64,000 nucleotides of DNA from assembly GCA_003508835.1 (NCBI GenBank), contig PUFA01000530.1, positions 62,001 through 126,000 on the forward strand. Direction: 5' to 3'. Of the stretch, positions 61,204-64,000 are shown piece after piece. The notes below the pieces were generated by a model. It was not told where the DNA came from. It searched no databases and saw only the letters and a list, made by a program, of their open reading frames with translations. A program made the translations under genes and the position numbers. The stretch comes from Eonycteris spelaea (taxonomy: Eukaryota; Chordata; Mammalia; Chiroptera; Pteropodidae). Positions within the stretch are counted from its first letter, which is position 1; the number at the start of each line of letters is the position of its first letter.

Positions 61204-62396
61204 TCTATCTGGACTTTCATGTTCCAAATCAAATCTTGCCTTATTCCCTTTAATGTACAGAGGCAATATTCTCACACTCAGAGGAAGTCTAACACTTTAT
61301 TTTACCTCTTTATGACATTTTTGCTTTTTCGGTTGTTTTATATTTTTAAAAATAAGTGACCTACCAGAAGGCACAAAAATGCTTTTTTCAACAATGTTTT
61401 GTAATTAGTAAGCATCCAACAAATTTAGTTTTTTGTATAAGAGAATAAATGAGTTTGCAAAAGAGACTGTTCTGCCCTAGACATGCCTTATTTGAGATTC
61501 CATATTAACATAGATCTTTAAACCTAAGAATCTACTTTAAAGGATCAAGAATCATTAGGATTAATGGAATATAGACAGGTCCAGGATTCCAGGGTGTGGG
61601 TTCTAGTCCAGATGCCTGTTTTTAATTATATCACATGCGCAAATCACTTATTATTCTCTAAGCTGACTTCCTCATGTCTAAAATAAAAATTAAACAAACA
61701 AACAAACAAACAAACAAACAAATAATAAAAAGAATTTCCAGAGCTCTATAGAGGACTAGTACAAGAATCGAGAGAAATAATATGTGAAGAGATTTTCAAA
61801 TGCAAAGAATTGCTGTTATTGTCATGCAGTGAAAATGTCAAACCTATGATCTATGAAGAATATAAAGCTAGAGAGAAAGTGTTAATCTGGAAATATTTTC
61901 TAGAAAGGAATGAGTCCAAAGACAGACAGCCCTGTAGCAAGTTGCAAGTTTTTCTAGTCAATTTCAATATGCCTGTTTTCCCAGAGACCTACAGAATTGG
62001 ATCAGTGGCCTCAGTGACATTGTATCCTCACAGGAGCTAGCTGAGGACTTAACTGGTACTGAGATCTTAATTGAACGACACCAGGTATGGGTACAAAAGA
62101 CATAGCTACTGGTCACATGATTTCAGAACCTTCCCTCATGTTACAACTTTGATAGGATGTCATTGGCCTCACCGGTCTCTTCCCCCTTTTCCCCACAGGA
62201 ACATCATGCTGACATGGAGGCTGAGGCTCCTACTTTTCAAGCCTTAGAAGACTTTGGTGCAGAACTTATAGGTAGTGGGCACTATGGCAGCCCTGAAATC
62301 AAAGAAAAGCTTCATGCTATTAGACTAGAGAGAAACAATTTGGACAAAGCTTGGGAACGACGCAAGAAGATATTAGATCAGTGTCTGCAGTTGCAG
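12600..62396 (+). CDS. SPTA1: SPTA1 locus, exons 1-29 (gene continues right); disabled as given
   Basis: Alpha-I spectrin pairs with beta-I spectrin under the red-cell membrane; tetramers cross-link short actin filaments and give the cell its shape and elasticity. This window carries the N-terminal 58% or so: the partial repeat that binds beta-spectrin head-to-head, about a dozen 106-residue triple-helical spectrin repeats, and the SH3 domain. The beta-nucleation site and EF hands lie beyond the right edge. All 28 introns in view are GT-AG and exon phases agree throughout except at five exons that carry indels (exons 3, 16, 17, 18, 23); the start codon is GTG. Identity is secure from strong exon-by-exon similarity to the recalled human protein. 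Whether it is a functional gene, a pseudogene or a gene with assembly errors is open. Confidence 0.95.
12625..12707 (+). promoter_or_regulatory. SPTA1: Putative erythroid promoter of SPTA1
   Basis: Three erythroid motif types lie within 85 bases, about 200-280 bases before the expected start codon. They are a CACC/KLF-like C-rich box (ccccacctccccc, 12,625-12,637), a MARE/NF-E2 site (tgctgagtcatgc, 12,642-12,654) and a GATA site (agataa, 12,702-12,707). No TATA box is evident. GATA1, NF-E2 and CACC factors are the usual drivers of erythroid membrane-skeleton genes, and the position fits the SPTA1 core promoter. Function is inferred from motifs and position only. Confidence 0.6.
12906..12929 (+). 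CDS. SPTA1: SPTA1 exon 1, coding part, start codon GTG
   Basis: Eight codons, VEQFPKKT, match the family's MEQFPKET start. The first codon is GTG (12,906-12,908) instead of ATG. The donor gtgagt follows, phase 0. The frame is open upstream to an ATG at 12,819, which would add a 29-residue, mostly hydrophobic lead ([14 protein letters not shown]...) before VEQFP. It probably lies in the 5'UTR and has no counterpart in the family. The transcription start was not determined. Confidence 0.85.
12930..14114 (+). other. SPTA1: SPTA1 intron 1
   Basis: gtgagt...gcag. AT-rich; contains a 46-base tandem duplication (13,537-13,628) and no recognised mobile element. Confidence 0.8.
13537..13628. repeat. 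46-bp tandem duplication
   Basis: Two adjacent copies start at 13,537 and 13,583 with gatttgtagtgc and share attaagcaa..aaaaagagta, with a few differences. Confidence 0.85.
14115..14354 (+). CDS. SPTA1: SPTA1 exon 2: beta-binding helix and repeat 1 start
   Basis: 80 codons, phase 0-0, about residues 9-88. It starts [20 protein letters not shown]. The lone helix that completes a triple-helical repeat with the beta-spectrin C-terminus is here: the equivalents of Arg28, Arg34, Arg45 and Leu49 are kept, but the Arg41 equivalent is Leu (FKELVAER). The second codon is ATG (14,118-14,120), an in-frame candidate alternative start. The donor cag|gtcatt is GT but weak at +3 to +6. Confidence 0.95.
14355..15451 (+). 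other. SPTA1: SPTA1 intron 2
   Basis: gtcatt...ttcag. No mobile element recognised. Confidence 0.8.
15452..15575 (+). CDS. SPTA1: SPTA1 exon 3, 2-base deletion
   Basis: Starts [14 protein letters not shown], about residues 89-130. The exon is 124 bases; the next exon needs phase 0, so 126 are expected. Comparison with the family's HEETK end places a 2-base loss (one AG or GA unit) near 15,565-15,570. Spliced as shown, exon 4 is read out of frame and meets TGA at 17,348-17,350. Confidence 0.93.
15890..16170 (+). mobile_element. LINE2-like remnant
   Basis: CT-rich wording such as 'cagaaaatctttcctgaacact' and 'ggaactcactgctt' resembles the L2 3' region. Weak call made by eye. Confidence 0.4.
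16736..16777. repeat. (TG)n microsatellite
   Basis: 21 TG units, uninterrupted. Confidence 0.95.
16870..17010 (+). mobile_element. LINE2-like remnant
   Basis: 'tctcaagctccagttcaaataaacactcttccatgaatccttactcc' follows the L2 pattern 'ctcaagccccacctcctccaggaagccttcc'. Approximate limits. Confidence 0.5.
17217..17357 (+). CDS. SPTA1: SPTA1 exon 4, repeat 1
   Basis: 47 codons starting [17 protein letters not shown] and ending LEWIEDK, phase 0-0, about residues 131-177; length equals that of the family. Its own frame is intact. Because exon 3 is 2 bases short, the joined transcript reads it shifted and stops at 17,348-17,350. Confidence 0.94.
17358..18149 (+). other. SPTA1: SPTA1 intron 4
   Basis: gtatag...tacag. 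No repeat recognised. Confidence 0.8.
18150..18296 (+). CDS. SPTA1: SPTA1 exon 5, repeat 2 start
   Basis: 49 codons, [20 protein letters not shown] at the start and NQYANECAE at the end, about residues 178-226; intact, phase 0-0, very close to the human exon. Confidence 0.96.
18530..18573. repeat. (TG)n microsatellite
   Basis: 22 TG units. Confidence 0.95.
19135..19680 (+). mobile_element. Old mammalian interspersed repeat, family not named
   Basis: Wording such as 'tatctaacaaactgccacaaaacttaaaacaacaa', 'gtcagattcactga', 'tgtctggggcct' and the end 'atgtggccattttt' belongs to a common, diverged mammalian repeat whose name I cannot give with confidence. It is interrupted by a (TG)n tract at 19,432-19,468. 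Confidence 0.55.
19432..19468. repeat. (TG)n microsatellite
   Basis: About 18 TG units inside the old interspersed repeat. Confidence 0.95.
20109..20323. repeat. (TTC)n/(TCC)n polypyrimidine tract
   Basis: About 215 bases of nearly pure pyrimidine on the sense strand: TTC units to about 20,210, then TCC/TCTCC units. Long GAA/TTC tracts can form triplex DNA. Confidence 0.95.
20637..20770 (+). CDS. SPTA1: SPTA1 exon 6, repeat 2
   Basis: 134 bases, phase 0 to 2; [20 protein letters not shown] at the start and LQRFK at the end, about residues 227-271. Intact. The acceptor is an unusual caaag. Confidence 0.95.
20771..21323 (+). other. SPTA1: SPTA1 intron 6
   Basis: gtatga...ggcag. Only a short poly-A run (about 21,030-21,042) is notable. 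Confidence 0.8.
21324..21468 (+). CDS. SPTA1: SPTA1 exon 7, repeat 3 start
   Basis: 145 bases, phase 2 to 0; [20 protein letters not shown] then [13 protein letters not shown], about residues 271-319. Intact. Confidence 0.96.
21625..22720 (-). mobile_element. RTE-clade LINE fragment, antisense (MamRTE1-like)
   Basis: The minus strand, though broken by stops and shifts, encodes RTE-type reverse transcriptase wording. In order it reads [25 protein letters not shown], a broken VRQG..SPYL block, the catalytic RYADD, and the C-terminal [18 protein letters not shown]. These are distinct from L1 wording. The 5' end is lost; the limits are approximate. RTE elements are rarer than L1 in placental mammals. 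Confidence 0.8.
23290..23548 (+). mobile_element. MIR SINE
   Basis: A MIR core pattern: 'gacatttgctagctgagtgatcctgagcaa', 'tcagtttttacataaaaggggactaag', then 'gcgctcagtaaattattatt'. It ends in a (TTA)n tail (23,520-23,548). Confidence 0.75.
23688..23842 (+). CDS. SPTA1: SPTA1 exon 8, repeat 3
   Basis: 155 bases, phase 0 to 2; [20 protein letters not shown] then [18 protein letters not shown], about residues 320-371. Intact. Confidence 0.96.
23843..24771 (+). other. SPTA1: SPTA1 intron 8
   Basis: gtgaag...cacag. A poly-A run at about 23,969-23,984; otherwise nothing recognised. Confidence 0.8.
24772..24907 (+). CDS. SPTA1: SPTA1 exon 9, repeat 4 start
   Basis: 136 bases, phase 2 to 0; [20 protein letters not shown] then LLDRHQQHK, about residues 371-416. 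Intact. The following intron is only 92 bases. Confidence 0.96.
25000..25101 (+). CDS. SPTA1: SPTA1 exon 10, repeat 4
   Basis: 34 codons, phase 0-0; [20 protein letters not shown] then EASDEVLEK, about residues 417-450. Intact. Confidence 0.96.
25300..25551 (+). mobile_element. LINE2 3' end remnant
   Basis: 'attgtgaattctgtgagaactgtaccttattcatctttgggttcccta' and 'ggcacagtgtctggcacatgactgg' follow the L2 3' end. Confidence 0.65.
25552..25761. mobile_element. Short hAT (Charlie-type) DNA transposon
   Basis: Terminal inverted repeats: the left end cagctgttcccaaccatttt pairs with the reverse complement of the right end (cagtggtccccaatcactgg). The inside ('caccagggactgttgctcc', 'cacctcctgctgtgtggcc' like) matches a widespread non-autonomous mammalian hAT. 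The 8-base flanks ctttatat and ctctgtac agree at five positions, as for an old 8-bp target duplication. Confidence 0.75.
26335..26790 (+). mobile_element. LINE2 remnant
   Basis: 'gagtaaaatacaaacttctgagtcc' through 'atttgttaagtgctcagtaatg' follows the L2 3' region; diverged. Confidence 0.55.
26845..26982 (+). CDS. SPTA1: SPTA1 exon 11, repeats 4-5
   Basis: 46 codons, phase 0-0; [20 protein letters not shown] then DNWMSRQE, about residues 451-496. Intact. Confidence 0.96.
26983..27614 (+). other. SPTA1: SPTA1 intron 11
   Basis: gtaacg...tacag. Nothing recognised. Confidence 0.8.
27615..27725 (+). CDS. SPTA1: SPTA1 exon 12, repeat 5
   Basis: 37 codons, phase 0-0; [20 protein letters not shown] then FTAQEEKIT, about residues 497-533. 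Intact. Confidence 0.96.
28675..28913. repeat. (GATA)n/(TACA)n compound microsatellite
   Basis: TATA/GATA and TACA units at the left, then a long imperfect GATA run with a pure stretch at about 28,860-28,905. Probably length-variable. Confidence 0.93.
29045..29945 (+). mobile_element. Unclassified repeat with L1-like 3' end
   Basis: The last 60 bases or so (about 29,885-29,945: 'gttgtacacttgaaactaat', 'gaactgtaattaaaaat') match the 3' end of L1 copies here (reverse complement of about 53,785-53,835). The GC-rich upstream part is not L1 coding. It has internal repeats: 'ccttttga..ccccaggct.ag' at about 29,059 and 29,446, and 'agctcca..cccatcacaggca' at 29,520 and 29,580. It could be a non-autonomous element copied by L1, or an L1 3'UTR variant unknown to me. 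Confidence 0.5.
30187..30264 (+). CDS. SPTA1: SPTA1 exon 13, repeat 5
   Basis: 26 codons, phase 0-0; [20 protein letters not shown] then ADIRDG, about residues 534-559. Intact. The next intron is 145 bases. Confidence 0.96.
30410..30565 (+). CDS. SPTA1: SPTA1 exon 14, repeats 5-6
   Basis: 52 codons, phase 0-0; [20 protein letters not shown] then [13 protein letters not shown], about residues 560-611. Intact. Confidence 0.96.
30566..31532 (+). other. SPTA1: SPTA1 intron 14
   Basis: gtaggc...gtcag. About 30,630-30,790 and 30,985-31,110 carry MIR-like wording ('tagatgaggagacagaatctcagagaa'); otherwise nothing. Confidence 0.75.
31533..31737 (+). CDS. SPTA1: SPTA1 exon 15, repeat 6
   Basis: 205 bases, phase 0 to 1; [20 protein letters not shown] then LLEATAQK, about residues 612-680. 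Intact; donor gttaga is a weaker match. Confidence 0.96.
31738..33106 (+). other. SPTA1: SPTA1 intron 15
   Basis: gttaga...cccag. AT-rich; no repeat named. Confidence 0.8.
33107..33287 (+). CDS. SPTA1: SPTA1 exon 16, 1-base deletion and TAG
   Basis: 181 bases; phases of the neighbours (1 in, 0 out) require 182. It reads [20 protein letters not shown] to SEDYGK, then GCC TAG (stop at 33,223-33,225). One G is missing in the run at 33,219-33,220. The rest ([17 protein letters not shown]) is open in the original frame. About residues 680-740, repeats 6-7. Confidence 0.94.
33288..33706 (+). other. SPTA1: SPTA1 intron 16
   Basis: gtttgt...ctcag. Nothing recognised; an ATG-led frame here runs into exon 17 by chance. 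Confidence 0.8.
33707..33949 (+). CDS. SPTA1: SPTA1 exon 17, 1-base deletion
   Basis: 243 bases where 244 are needed (phase 0 in, 1 out). [20 protein letters not shown] is in frame up to FEALK, then a G is missing at about 33,823. The rest, [20 protein letters not shown] to [12 protein letters not shown], is open in the shifted frame. About residues 741-822, repeats 7-8. Donor gttagt. Confidence 0.94.
35411..35691. repeat. Polypyrimidine (TTCC)n/(TTTC)n/(TC)n tract
   Basis: About 280 bases of pure pyrimidine apart from one G (near 35,620). On the minus strand it directly follows the SINE body as its A-rich tail, so it probably grew from that poly(A). Confidence 0.95.
35692..35896 (-). mobile_element. 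5S-rRNA-derived SINE (MEG-R-like)
   Basis: The minus strand from 35,896 to 35,782 is clearly 5S rRNA. It begins gtctatcgccatgccctgaac, keeps the internal pol III promoter parts ggaagctaagcag (box A) and gatgggagacc (box C), and ends aggtgctgtaggc. About 90 unrelated bases follow, rich in AATAAA-like wording, then the A-rich tail. 5S-derived SINEs (MEG-RS/MEG-RL) are described from fruit bats; others exist in a few rodents. It sits inside an antisense L1. Confidence 0.88.
38067..38188 (+). CDS. SPTA1: SPTA1 exon 18, 1-base deletion and TAG
   Basis: 122 bases where 123 are needed (phase 1 in, 1 out). [20 protein letters not shown] to ITER is in frame; one G is missing from the run at 38,166-38,168, giving TAG at 38,180-38,182. 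The original frame would continue NKMVEE. About residues 822-862, repeat 8. Confidence 0.94.
38870..39700 (-). mobile_element. L1 ORF2 endonuclease-region fragment, antisense
   Basis: 'gcatacatatttaggcttgttatgtcttcttgatgaatttaaatc' and the following text are the antisense of the L1 ORF2 endonuclease region, seen in every long L1 (compare about 58,990-59,200). Diverged; limits approximate. Confidence 0.65.
39225..39282. repeat. 29-bp tandem duplication
   Basis: gcatatagttagacttag plus ttttatttat occurs at 39,225 and 39,254, without change. Confidence 0.9.
40544..40761 (+). CDS. SPTA1: SPTA1 exon 19, repeats 8-9
   Basis: 218 bases, phase 1 to 0; [20 protein letters not shown] then [12 protein letters not shown], about residues 863-935. 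Intact and nearly identical to the human exon. Confidence 0.97.
40762..41538 (+). other. SPTA1: SPTA1 intron 19
   Basis: gtaagg...ccag. Nothing recognised. Confidence 0.8.
41539..41631 (+). CDS. SPTA1: SPTA1 exon 20, repeat 9
   Basis: 31 codons, phase 0-0; [20 protein letters not shown] then RDQAEVCQ, about residues 936-966. Intact. Confidence 0.96.
41632..45703 (+). other. SPTA1: SPTA1 intron 20
   Basis: gtaaga...ttag. Contains an antisense L1 5' half (about 42,000-44,285) preceded by a TTC/TCC-rich patch (41,950-41,995). 44,286-45,703 has nothing I recognise. Confidence 0.8.
42000..44285 (-). mobile_element. L1 5' half (5'UTR and ORF1), antisense
   Basis: Antisense ORF1 wording ('cagctgacagttttatgggagtt', 'ttgatttatg..gtcttgg', 'aacatgaatattgtta') occupies about 42,000-42,720. 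GC-rich 5'UTR sequence homologous to 195-1262 follows and ends at 'actctgccatcttaac', the L1 5' terminus. ORF2 is absent. Disabled. Confidence 0.8.
45704..45841 (+). CDS. SPTA1: SPTA1 exon 21, SH3 domain first part
   Basis: 46 codons, phase 0-0. [16 protein letters not shown] leads into the SH3 start: [20 protein letters not shown] (ALYDF motif), then LLSSINK. About residues 967-1012; the SH3 domain is inserted within a spectrin repeat. Intact. Confidence 0.97.
45842..47082 (+). other. SPTA1: SPTA1 intron 21
   Basis: gtgaat...cttag. A poly-T/(TTTG) patch at about 46,727-46,770; a MIR-like patch at about 46,020-46,090. Nothing else. Confidence 0.75.
47083..47234 (+). CDS. SPTA1: SPTA1 exon 22, SH3 domain second part
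   Basis: 152 bases, phase 0 to 2; [20 protein letters not shown] carries the SH3 WW, the Pro in the FVP strand and the final Tyr of the ligand groove. [15 protein letters not shown] follows, returning to the spectrin repeat. About residues 1013-1063. Intact; donor gtaagt. Confidence 0.97.
47235..47842 (+). other. SPTA1: SPTA1 intron 22
   Basis: gtaagt...cttag. A MIR-like patch at about 47,320-47,490 ('aaagggaggcccagtgccgttaagtc') and a pyrimidine-rich 3' part. Confidence 0.75.
47843..48030 (+). CDS. SPTA1: SPTA1 exon 23, 1-base insertion
   Basis: 188 bases where 187 are needed (phase 2 in, 0 out). After GTACCAC an extra T (at 47,850-47,851) shifts the frame, so the spliced reading is YHFPP then TGA (47,859-47,861). 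The remainder is well kept in the original frame: [20 protein letters not shown], then [15 protein letters not shown]. About residues 1063-1125. Confidence 0.94.
48587..48641. repeat. (GA)n microsatellite
   Basis: About 27 GA units. Confidence 0.95.
48890..49640 (+). mobile_element. Old L1 with inverted 5' segment
   Basis: About 48,960-49,320 is antisense L1 ORF2 (minus strand 'gctagaacaattggttagccatttggg', 'gagctgtatttcacacca'). About 49,365-49,640 is sense ORF2 just downstream of that part ('gcatgacaaatatcactataaacaaagtc', 'aggaggaaatatttgcaagacat'). Together they form one L1 stretch with its 5' part flipped. Diverged; no target duplication was recognised. Confidence 0.6.
49863..49964 (+). 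CDS. SPTA1: SPTA1 exon 24
   Basis: 34 codons, phase 0-0; [20 protein letters not shown] then TPEGAQIQQ, about residues 1126-1159. Intact. Confidence 0.96.
49965..50947 (+). other. SPTA1: SPTA1 intron 24
   Basis: gtaact...tttag. Nothing recognised. Confidence 0.8.
50948..51039 (+). CDS. SPTA1: SPTA1 exon 25
   Basis: 92 bases, phase 0 to 2; [20 protein letters not shown] then AHAVQMFH, about residues 1160-1190. Intact. Confidence 0.96.
51040..51899 (+). other. SPTA1: SPTA1 intron 25
   Basis: gtgaga...accag. Carries a MIR; otherwise nothing. Confidence 0.8.
51583..51835 (+). mobile_element. MIR SINE
   Basis: A full MIR pattern: 'gttaagcgtgtagctctgcagtcaggcttcctggttc', 'agtttcagttttcttatacgtaaaatggcaatgataat', 'gggaagattaagtgagcataa'. 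Confidence 0.85.
51900..52044 (+). CDS. SPTA1: SPTA1 exon 26
   Basis: 145 bases, phase 2 to 0; [20 protein letters not shown] then [14 protein letters not shown], about residues 1190-1238. Intact. Confidence 0.96.
52045..52838 (+). other. SPTA1: SPTA1 intron 26
   Basis: gtgaga...cccag. Nothing recognised. Confidence 0.8.
52839..53020 (+). CDS. SPTA1: SPTA1 exon 27
   Basis: 182 bases, phase 0 to 2; [20 protein letters not shown] then [11 protein letters not shown], about residues 1239-1299. Intact. Confidence 0.96.
53775..54560 (-). mobile_element. L1 3' end, antisense
   Basis: Starts at a T/A-rich stretch and 'ttaaattatagttgacacacaatattg', the reverse of the local L1 3' terminus. It runs through the 3'UTR ('agcaaaatactccctaggtcaatccatg'). 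From about 54,380 it jumps to an ORF2 endonuclease-like piece, so it is internally deleted. Confidence 0.75.
55400..60870 (-). mobile_element. Near-complete antisense L1, dead
   Basis: From the 3'UTR (55,400 on) through ORF2 (about 56,000-59,700) to ORF1 (about 59,900-60,720). The ORF2 piece at 57,155-57,358 holds [20 protein letters not shown] then LTDDM, so the catalytic FADD box is LTDD. The ORF1 piece at 60,130-60,543 (137 codons) includes the coiled-coil end and NRTPNYLN. The 5'UTR seems absent. Stops, shifts and a (TG)n tract (57,775-57,812) break it. Confidence 0.88.
57775..57812. repeat. (TG)n microsatellite
   Basis: About 19 units inside the L1 ORF2 region. Confidence 0.95.
60890..61110. 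repeat. (TA)n-rich imperfect repeat
   Basis: About 220 bases of TATA, CACA and 'tatatagttatatata' units at the 5' edge of the L1; self-complementary and able to form hairpins. Confidence 0.9.
61161..61201. repeat. (TG)n microsatellite
   Basis: About 20 TG units. Confidence 0.95.
61560..61820 (+). mobile_element. MIR-like SINE with (AAAC)n insert
   Basis: 'tccagggtgtgggttctagtccagatgcctg' and 'gcgcaaatcacttattattctctaagctgacttcctcatgtctaaaataaaaat' follow the MIR pattern; an (AAAC)n run (61,694-61,722) sits inside. Confidence 0.65.
61985..62084 (+). CDS. SPTA1: SPTA1 exon 28
   Basis: 100 bases, phase 2 to 0; [20 protein letters not shown] then TEILIERHQ, about residues 1299-1332. Intact. 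The next intron is 114 bases. Confidence 0.96.
62199..62396 (+). CDS. SPTA1: SPTA1 exon 29, last in window
   Basis: 66 codons, phase 0-0; [20 protein letters not shown] then [11 protein letters not shown], about residues 1333-1398. Intact; donor gtacag. The family's next exon (starting MFQGNC) was not found before the right edge. Confidence 0.96.
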
Positions 62397-63409
62397 GTAC
62401 AGCAAATCCCTTTCATTGAGTGGGATTAACAGTCTGTTTTTCCAATGCAATTTTACATGGTTAGTATAGGCAATTATTTTACTGGACCTCCCATGCTGTA
62501 AGTAAAGGGCATCTCTTAATTATCTCACATCATAGTCTGTGCTTTGTAGATTGCTTATTGTGGCATTCTTTGCCCCAATGCCTGTTAAAAGAGCCAAACA
62601 AAATGGAGTCAGTCAGGGCGATGAAGTCCAGTGATTATAATTTATTAATCGATTGAGCTTTTGATTGATTTTTTTGGGAACCTACTTCGTGCTGGGCTTA
62701 GAAGCACAAAGATTAATAAGATAATGTTCCTTTTCTTAAGTAGTGAAATTAGACATGTGGACAGATATTTCTGGTACAGTAAGATAGTTATTAATGAAAC
62801 AAAATGTATGAAAGTTTTAAAGCTAAAGAAGGGGGAGTGATTAATACTTTTAAGGGAAATGATTGAGTGTCAAGAATAGTATTCACCAGTCTCAAAGAAA
62901 TAACCAGACAGTATTCATCAGGTTTAGGATATGTGAAATAGCACCCAGGAATGAACTAAAGTTTATATAAAAGCATAAAATGTGTTTTCATGGAAGTGTA
63001 AAAATCCACTATAGTCACCTCCCACTTCTTTTGTGAGAGATATGTTTCAGGGGCCCCTGTGAATGCCTATAACCACAGTTAGTATTGAATTCTATATATA
63101 CTATGTTTTTTCTTATACATATATAGTTATTGTAAAGTGTAATTTATAAATTAGCCACGGTAAGATATTAATAATAACAACTAATAATAAAATAGAACAA
63201 TTATAAGAATAACTGTAATAAAAGTTATGCAAATGGCTTTGGGACAATATTTTTCTTCTTATAAGTACTTTATTCCACTGCCTAGTTGTTTTGTGTGTTT
63301 GTTTTTAACCTCATAATAATTTGTTCCATTGCCTTGCATTTTCAGTAACATAGATTAATTTCTTTTTTCTTTTATTCTTTTGTTTTTTTATTTTTTTGTC
63401 ACCATATTT
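62397..63409 (+). other. SPTA1: SPTA1 intron 29, first part
   Basis: AT-rich; about 62,600-62,720 resembles an old MIR-like element. Nothing else recognised. Confidence 0.7.
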
Positions 63410-64000
63410 TTCTTTTTGTATATATATATATATTTATTTATTTTTCAATTACAGTTGGCAGATGATATTTATGTTAGTTTCAGGTGTACAACATAGTGAT
63501 TAAATATTTATATAACTTATGAAGTGATCACCCCAATAAATAGTACCTAACACCATGCTTATTTATTACAATTTTATTAACTATATTCTTTATGCTACTT
63601 TTATCCTCATGACTGATTTGTAACTATCAATTTGTACTTCTTAATCCTTTCCCCTTTTTCACACATCTGAAAACCATCAAAAGTTATCTTATCTATGAGT
63701 TTGTTTCTGTATTTTTGTTCACTTATTTTGTTCTTTAGAGTCCACATTTAAGTGAAATCATGTAGTATTTGTATTTCTCTGTCTTGTTGATTTCATTCAG
63801 CATAATATTTCCCTGGTCCACTCAGTTGTTGCAGATGGCAAAATTTCATTTTTATGACTGAGTAATGTTCAATTGTATATATGCTCCACTTTTTTATCCA
63901 TTCATCTATTGATGAACACTTAGGTTGCTTTCATATTGGCTACTGTAAATAATACTTCAATGAACATAGAAGCATATGTTTTTTTGAATTAGTATCTTCA
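63410..64000 (-). mobile_element. L1 3' end, antisense, cut by window edge
   Basis: 'acagttggcagatgatatttatgttagtttcaggtgtacaac' and the following text match the L1 3' end at 53,790 on; continues beyond the window. Confidence 0.8.

Larger units (their letters stand above)
53021..61984 (+). other. SPTA1: SPTA1 intron 27
   Basis: gtaaag...cccag. The longest intron (about 9 kb), mostly antisense L1. 53,021-53,770, 54,600-55,390 and 61,210-61,560 hold nothing I recognise. Confidence 0.8.

Overview
The window is mammalian nuclear DNA: large introns, GT-AG splicing, and dense L1, L2, MIR, hAT, RTE and processed-pseudogene content. It holds the 5' part of SPTA1 (erythroid alpha-I spectrin) on the + strand, from the promoter and exon 1 (about 12.6 kb) to the 29th exon (ending at 62,396). 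This corresponds to roughly residues 1-1398 of a protein of about 2,420 residues; the rest lies beyond the right edge. Family knowledge comes from memory of human SPTA1; nothing was aligned by software. A 5S-rRNA-derived SINE at 35,692-35,896 is the best lineage marker. Such SINEs are known from fruit bats (Pteropodidae), so a pteropodid bat or another laurasiatherian with the same SINE is my guess.

Layout. 1-12.6 kb is intergenic: an antisense L1 5'UTR (about 195-1262), a broken olfactory receptor like OR6K (3307-4214), an L1 with an inverted 5' segment and target-site duplications (7245-8913), and an antisense EEF1A1 processed pseudogene (9850-11505). OR6K genes also lie 5' of SPTA1 in human, so this looks like the orthologous locus. 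A CACC-like/MARE/GATA cluster (12,625-12,707) lies just upstream of exon 1. From 12.9 to 62.4 kb there are 29 exons. The long introns carry old repeats, notably an RTE fragment in intron 7, a hAT element in intron 10, an unclassified repeat with an L1-like 3' end in intron 12, an antisense L1 split by the 5S SINE in intron 17, an antisense L1 5' half in intron 20 and a nearly complete dead L1 in intron 27.

Main observation. Most exons are open and conserved, and every splice site seen is GT-AG, yet the coding sequence as given cannot make alpha-I spectrin. The expected ATG is GTG; exon 3 is 2 bases short; exons 16, 17 and 18 are each 1 base short; exon 23 is 1 base long. These follow from exon phases inside the window as well as from comparison with the family. 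Either SPTA1 is newly inactivated in this lineage, or this is a decaying copy, or the assembly has indel errors. Three of the lesions are single-G losses in G runs, which fits the last option.
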